A stretch of DNA of 6,072 nucleotides from PeH17 sp964414925 (GTDB taxonomy: Bacteria > Bacillota > Clostridia > Christensenellales > CAG-138): NCBI GenBank assembly GCA_964414925.1, contig CAYPXV010000082.1:1-6072 (forward strand). The letters are read 5' to 3'. Below, in pieces: positions 3,308 to 6,072 of the stretch (positions are counted from its first letter, which is position 1; each line of letters starts with the position of its first letter). A model generated the notes under the pieces. The model searched no databases and had not been told where the DNA came from. It saw nothing but the letters and a program-made list of their open reading frames with translations. Position numbers and translations under genes: made by a program.

Positions 3308-5683
3308 ATGATAAGAACAACAATTGCAGTCATTATGACTTTATCGATGTTATTCGGTCAATTCACCGGCATCGTAAACAGCATGTTTTCCCCATCTACT
3401 TCAGGCAGCGCAAAGATGGACAAGATTTCCGTTGCGTCCGATGTAAGCAAGATACTCTATGGTGAGCCATCATTAGAGTGCAAAGGGAAAACTTTTTCAG
3501 TGAGTGATGATGGAATTACCGTCACCGTCGATAGAAGTGAGCAAAGAACCGACGAAACCAATCCCACTGCGGACAATTTCAACGCAGTAGGAAATAAACT
3601 TTACTATTCGACACATGACAACGGCAAATCTTATGTCCGTTGTATGAATGTTAGCACAGGAGAATGCACTACACTGTCGGAATGTCCTGCCGGCGAAATA
3701 GTTAACATGTATGTGATTAACGGAAATACTGTTCTGTATTCTGTCGGCAACAACGTTTATAGGTACAAAATCGACACGCACGAAACCGAAATCATTGCTT
3801 CGCACGATGATCTGACTTGTTTTGCGCCAACCTCGGCAGGCATAATTTACTACTGCGGAGATGTTTGCGAAAACAAACTGTATCTTGATGAAATTAGTTT
3901 AATCAAAAACATCGAATATTTTGATTTTGAAGAAAACTACCTCACATTTTCAATCCAAGGAATCCCCTATCAAGTCACAATTGAGCAACTTTATAACTTT
4001 GCGTTATCCGTTCGTTCGAATAAAAGTGAATCAAAGCAATTTTTATCAATAGTCGAACCGTTTACTCTTTACGGCGAATATTCTATTGCCGAATTATTCG
4101 ATTCGGAAGAAAGTTGTTCCTATTGTGATTCACATGATAACGAAGAAGTTCCCGAAAACGGGGAACAAAATGACTCTATTGAATCATTATATCGTTTAAC
4201 CGAAGATCCAAACACGAAAAATTCTATAATGGCATTGAACAACAGACAGCAGCAAATAATTAACAGAGCAAACTCCGTTGTTGACCTAACATGGACTTGT
4301 CAAGTTAACTTTTTCAAGTATTATTCTCAAGACCCGTCTAATTCATCACGTATTAATTTCGACTATGTAGCCAACACAAGCTACACCGGCTTGCCCTATT
4401 CGAGACCGGGACGTTTTAGTGGTTCTGATTACGAAGACTACCATGTATACGTTGGTTACGATTCATTCCCAAATTCCAATTCCGTATCCACGCCGTCAGG
4501 CTTTGTCACACAAATTCAAAACTCAAATGATTTGTTCTGGCAGGCGGCAAGTGATACGGACTGTACATTTTTCGGACCTCTTTACGGTCAGGATTGTTCG
4601 AGATTTGTTACATACTCCTGGAATGTGAGCGGACATGGGACGGGCGGTTATGAGACCGATGCATCATGTTATTGCGTAAGAGAATTCTCTCAAGGCAATG
4701 CAACACTGGAAGATTTATCCGTTTTGCTGCCCGGCGATGCGCTTGTTGACTCCGGGCATCATGCAATATTGGTTGGAAACATAGTAAAGAACGGAAGTCA
4801 AATTGTTTCCATAGAGACCATGGAAGAAACTCCGCCTCTTGCCGTGAGAAACATTTACTATGCGAATCCTTCATCATCGCAAAAATCCCTTAGCGACCTC
4901 TTAAGTAAATTGAACCGCAGCAGCAGTTATCAGTATTCCGTTTACAGACTATATACTACTGTATCGTTTGATGCAAATTCCGGTAGCGTAGGCACATCGA
5001 GCATTCCCGTTCGTACAGGAGAAGCCTACGGAACGTATAACAACAATACTCTGCCGACACCGACAAGAGCCGGATATGACTTTGTTTGTTGGACTACAGG
5101 AAGGAACAGCGGATCTACAGTTACAGCGTCTACCATTGTAACAAATGAAGCGAACCATACACTTTATGCTTCATGGGAACCGAAATCTCTGGTTGTAACG
5201 TTCGATGTTTCCAAACTTCAAATGATTGTTCGTTATGGAGAGCCTTACGGTACATTGCCCACGGTATCCGAAACAGGTTACACCTTTGATGGATGGTATA
5301 CAAAGAAATCGGGTGGAACCCAGGTTACATCATCCACAACTGTAACTCAAACATCAAACCATACGCTTTATGCCCACTGGACAGCAAAGGAATACCTTGT
5401 TATCTTTGGTTTGAACGGTGGAGACTCGGTAAGTCCGATTTCAAAGATGGTAACATACGGCAGTACCTATGGGGCCTTACCCACCCCGATTAGGAGCGGT
5501 TATTACTTCACAGGATGGAATACAAAAGCCGACGGAACGGGAACGTTCATTAGGAGCAGTACGCAGGTAACTACGGCAGCCAAGCATACCCTCTATGCAA
5601 TTTGGAGTCTAAACGGAGTTGCTCCGATAATATTGGAATCAACGGACATAAAAAATAATTACTTAAAGGAGATGTACAAATAA
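3308..5683 (+). CDS. Secreted NlpC/P60-like amidase-domain protein with propeller-like N-terminus and three InlB B-repeats (791 aa)
   Basis: A large exported protein, probably a wall-acting or adhesive surface factor. Residues 1-25 form a signal-like segment (MIRTT, then a hydrophobic core), though the cleavage site is not clear. Residues about 90-225 carry DUF5050/propeller-like strands ('AVGNKLYYS', 'NGNTVLYSVGNNVYRYKI', 'SAGIIYYCG'). Residues 264-300 are an acidic linker. Residues 317-545 resemble a Clostridia amidase group that opens with 'INRANSVVDLTWTC' (318-331). The likely active site is Cys430 in 'GQDCSRFVTYSW', His485 in 'GDALVDSGHHAILVG' and Glu506 in 'METMEETPP'-like context (503-510), the Cys-His-polar order of NlpC/P60 enzymes that cut peptidoglycan peptides. 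Residues 552-623, 628-691 and 696-766 are InlB B-repeats (Flg_new; 'GYTFDGWYTKKSGGTQV...TLYAHW'). There is no LPXTG motif or C-terminal anchor, so it is released or held non-covalently. Its stop overlaps the lipoprotein start. Peptidoglycan as substrate is inference. Confidence 0.88.
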   Translation: MIRTTIAVIMTLSMLFGQFTGIVNSMFSPSTSGSAKMDKISVASDVSKILYGEPSLECKGKTFSVSDDGITVTVDRSEQRTDETNPTADNFNAVGNKLYYSTHDNGKSYVRCMNVSTGECTTLSECPAGEIVNMYVINGNTVLYSVGNNVYRYKIDTHETEIIASHDDLTCFAPTSAGIIYYCGDVCENKLYLDEISLIKNIEYFDFEENYLTFSIQGIPYQVTIEQLYNFALSVRSNKSESKQFLSIVEPFTLYGEYSIAELFDSEESCSYCDSHDNEEVPENGEQNDSIESLYRLTEDPNTKNSIMALNNRQQQIINRANSVVDLTWTCQVNFFKYYSQDPSNSSRINFDYVANTSYTGLPYSRPGRFSGSDYEDYHVYVGYDSFPNSNSVSTPSGFVTQIQNSNDLFWQAASDTDCTFFGPLYGQDCSRFVTYSWNVSGHGTGGYETDASCYCVREFSQGNATLEDLSVLLPGDALVDSGHHAILVGNIVKNGSQIVSIETMEETPPLAVRNIYYANPSSSQKSLSDLLSKLNRSSSYQYSVYRLYTTVSFDANSGSVGTSSIPVRTGEAYGTYNNNTLPTPTRAGYDFVCWTTGRNSGSTVTASTIVTNEANHTLYASWEPKSLVVTFDVSKLQMIVRYGEPYGTLPTVSETGYTFDGWYTKKSGGTQVTSSTTVTQTSNHTLYAHWTAKEYLVIFGLNGGDSVSPISKMVTYGSTYGALPTPIRSGYYFTGWNTKADGTGTFIRSSTQVTTAAKHTLYAIWSLNGVAPIILESTDIKNNYLKEMYK
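4961..5605 (+). repeat. Three InlB B-repeats (Listeria-Bacteroides repeat, Flg_new) in the coding sequence
   Basis: Units encoded at 4961-5176, 5189-5380 and 5393-5605 each end in the signature '(N/K)HTLYA-W' and contain 'GY-F--W-T---G'. The first two retain DNA similarity, for example AACCATAC(A/G)CTTTATGC at 5153-5169 and 5357-5373, 204 bases (68 codons) apart, so they are recent or homogenised duplicates. Unit 2 is shorter because the 'FDANGG' turn at its start is reduced to 'FDVSKLQ'. Confidence 0.9.
5665..5672 (+). promoter_or_regulatory. RBS of the lipoprotein gene, inside the preceding CDS
   Basis: AAAGGAGA lies in the last codons of the 791-aa gene, 10 nt before ATG 5683. Ribosomes ending at TAA 5681-5683 can reinitiate at once on the overlapping ATG (TAATG), so this supports translational coupling. 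Confidence 0.8.
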
Positions 5684-6072
5684 TGAAAAAGATTTTAGCC
5701 ATTTTAATCGCACTGTGCATTGTCGTTACGACATTTGCCGCATGTGCAAATGAGCCTTCGGACAATCCGACCGCAGAACCGACACAGCAGGTCGATAATT
5801 CTACGGCTGAACCGACGACAGAGCCGACAGAGAACCCGACAGAAAAACCTACTCCGGATCCCGCTTCAGCTTACAATGAAGCCGAAATAGAGTTTCTTAC
5901 AAATTTCTTTAACGGTCTTTGCGAAGACGGTGAATCTTACGGAAGTCATATTTTCGATGCATATGACCCCGATAACCCCGACACATGGACATCCGAAAAC
6001 AATCCCAACTACTATGTGTCTTTGGAATGGACGGATCATCCTGCGGGAAAACAATTAAGATATTTGAGTATC
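5683..6072 (+). CDS. Lipoprotein with Pro/Thr-rich linker, 3' end beyond the window (130 aa visible)
   Basis: A membrane-anchored extracytoplasmic lipoprotein, open to the window edge. Residues 1-20 are a lipoprotein signal peptide (MKK, core ILAILIALCIVV) with lipobox F18-A19-A20-C21, so Cys21 should be diacylated by Lgt and cleaved by Lsp. Residues 25-60 form a low-complexity spacer rich in Pro, Thr and Glu with AEPT/TEPTE-type units, typical of stalks that hold a domain away from the membrane. From residue 64 a folded part begins: 'AEIEFLTNFFNGL', then 'YDPDNPDTW', then 'YYVSLEWTDHPAGKQLRYLSI' at the edge. The last segment resembles the capping region before leucine-rich repeats in Clostridia surface proteins ('W-----RL--L-I'), but no repeat is yet visible, so LRR is only a guess. 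Its start overlaps the previous stop by one base, giving co-expression with the amidase-domain protein. It may be its membrane partner. Confidence 0.85.
   Translation, partial: MKKILAILIALCIVVTTFAACANEPSDNPTAEPTQQVDNSTAEPTTEPTENPTEKPTPDPASAYNEAEIEFLTNFFNGLCEDGESYGSHIFDAYDPDNPDTWTSENNPNYYVSLEWTDHPAGKQLRYLSI

Noticed and set aside
4608..5158. Two minus-strand frames (4608-4877 and 4949-5158) within the 791-aa gene
   Set aside because: Arg/Ser/Cys-rich translations without RBS, antisense to the well-supported amidase and InlB-repeat regions.

Overview
The window looks like a chromosomal stretch from a low-to-mid GC, Gram-positive gut or rumen Clostridia (Ruminococcaceae/Oscillospiraceae-like). 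The evidence is strong AGGAGG-type ribosome binding sites, consensus sigma-A promoters, a type I dockerin, BIG2 and InlB B-repeat domains, and a lipobox lipoprotein with a Pro/Thr linker. No rRNA, tRNA, CRISPR array, transposase or phage gene is visible. The taxonomic placement is inferred from domain style, not from a marker gene.

Layout. (1) Positions 1-434, plus strand: the last 10 codons of a possible upstream gene overlap (ATGA) the start of a complete DUF4279 protein. (2) 435-655: intergenic DNA with a 12-bp-stem hairpin terminator at 592-628, placed so that it can end transcription from both sides. (3) 656-2362, minus strand: a 568-aa secreted multidomain protein (signal peptide, propeller-like repeats, BIG2 Ig-like domain, unassigned beta-rich domain, C-terminal type I dockerin). 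(4) 2363-2501: a compact divergent promoter region with two near-consensus sigma-A promoters back to back. (5) 2502-3083, plus strand: a RimJ/RimL-type GNAT acetyltransferase. (6) 3084-3307: a long leader with a probable extended -10 promoter, a small inverted repeat, a doubtful 27-codon ORF and a 10-bp tandem repeat directly before a strong RBS. (7) 3308-5683, plus strand: a 791-aa secreted protein with an N-terminal propeller-like region, a central NlpC/P60-like Cys/His amidase domain and three C-terminal InlB B-repeats. (8) 5683 to the window end, plus strand: a lipoprotein, cut by the window, that overlaps the previous stop by one base (TAATG).

Working together: the 791-aa protein and the lipoprotein form a translationally coupled pair, so a shared role at the cell surface is plausible, but the sequence does not show which. 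The dockerin protein is a separate transcription unit and has no recognisable catalytic domain; it would dock onto a cohesin encoded elsewhere. The GNAT and DUF4279 proteins look like unrelated neighbours. No complete new defence, toxin or metabolic system can be demonstrated here. The least familiar object is the propeller + amidase + InlB-repeat protein with its coupled lipoprotein.
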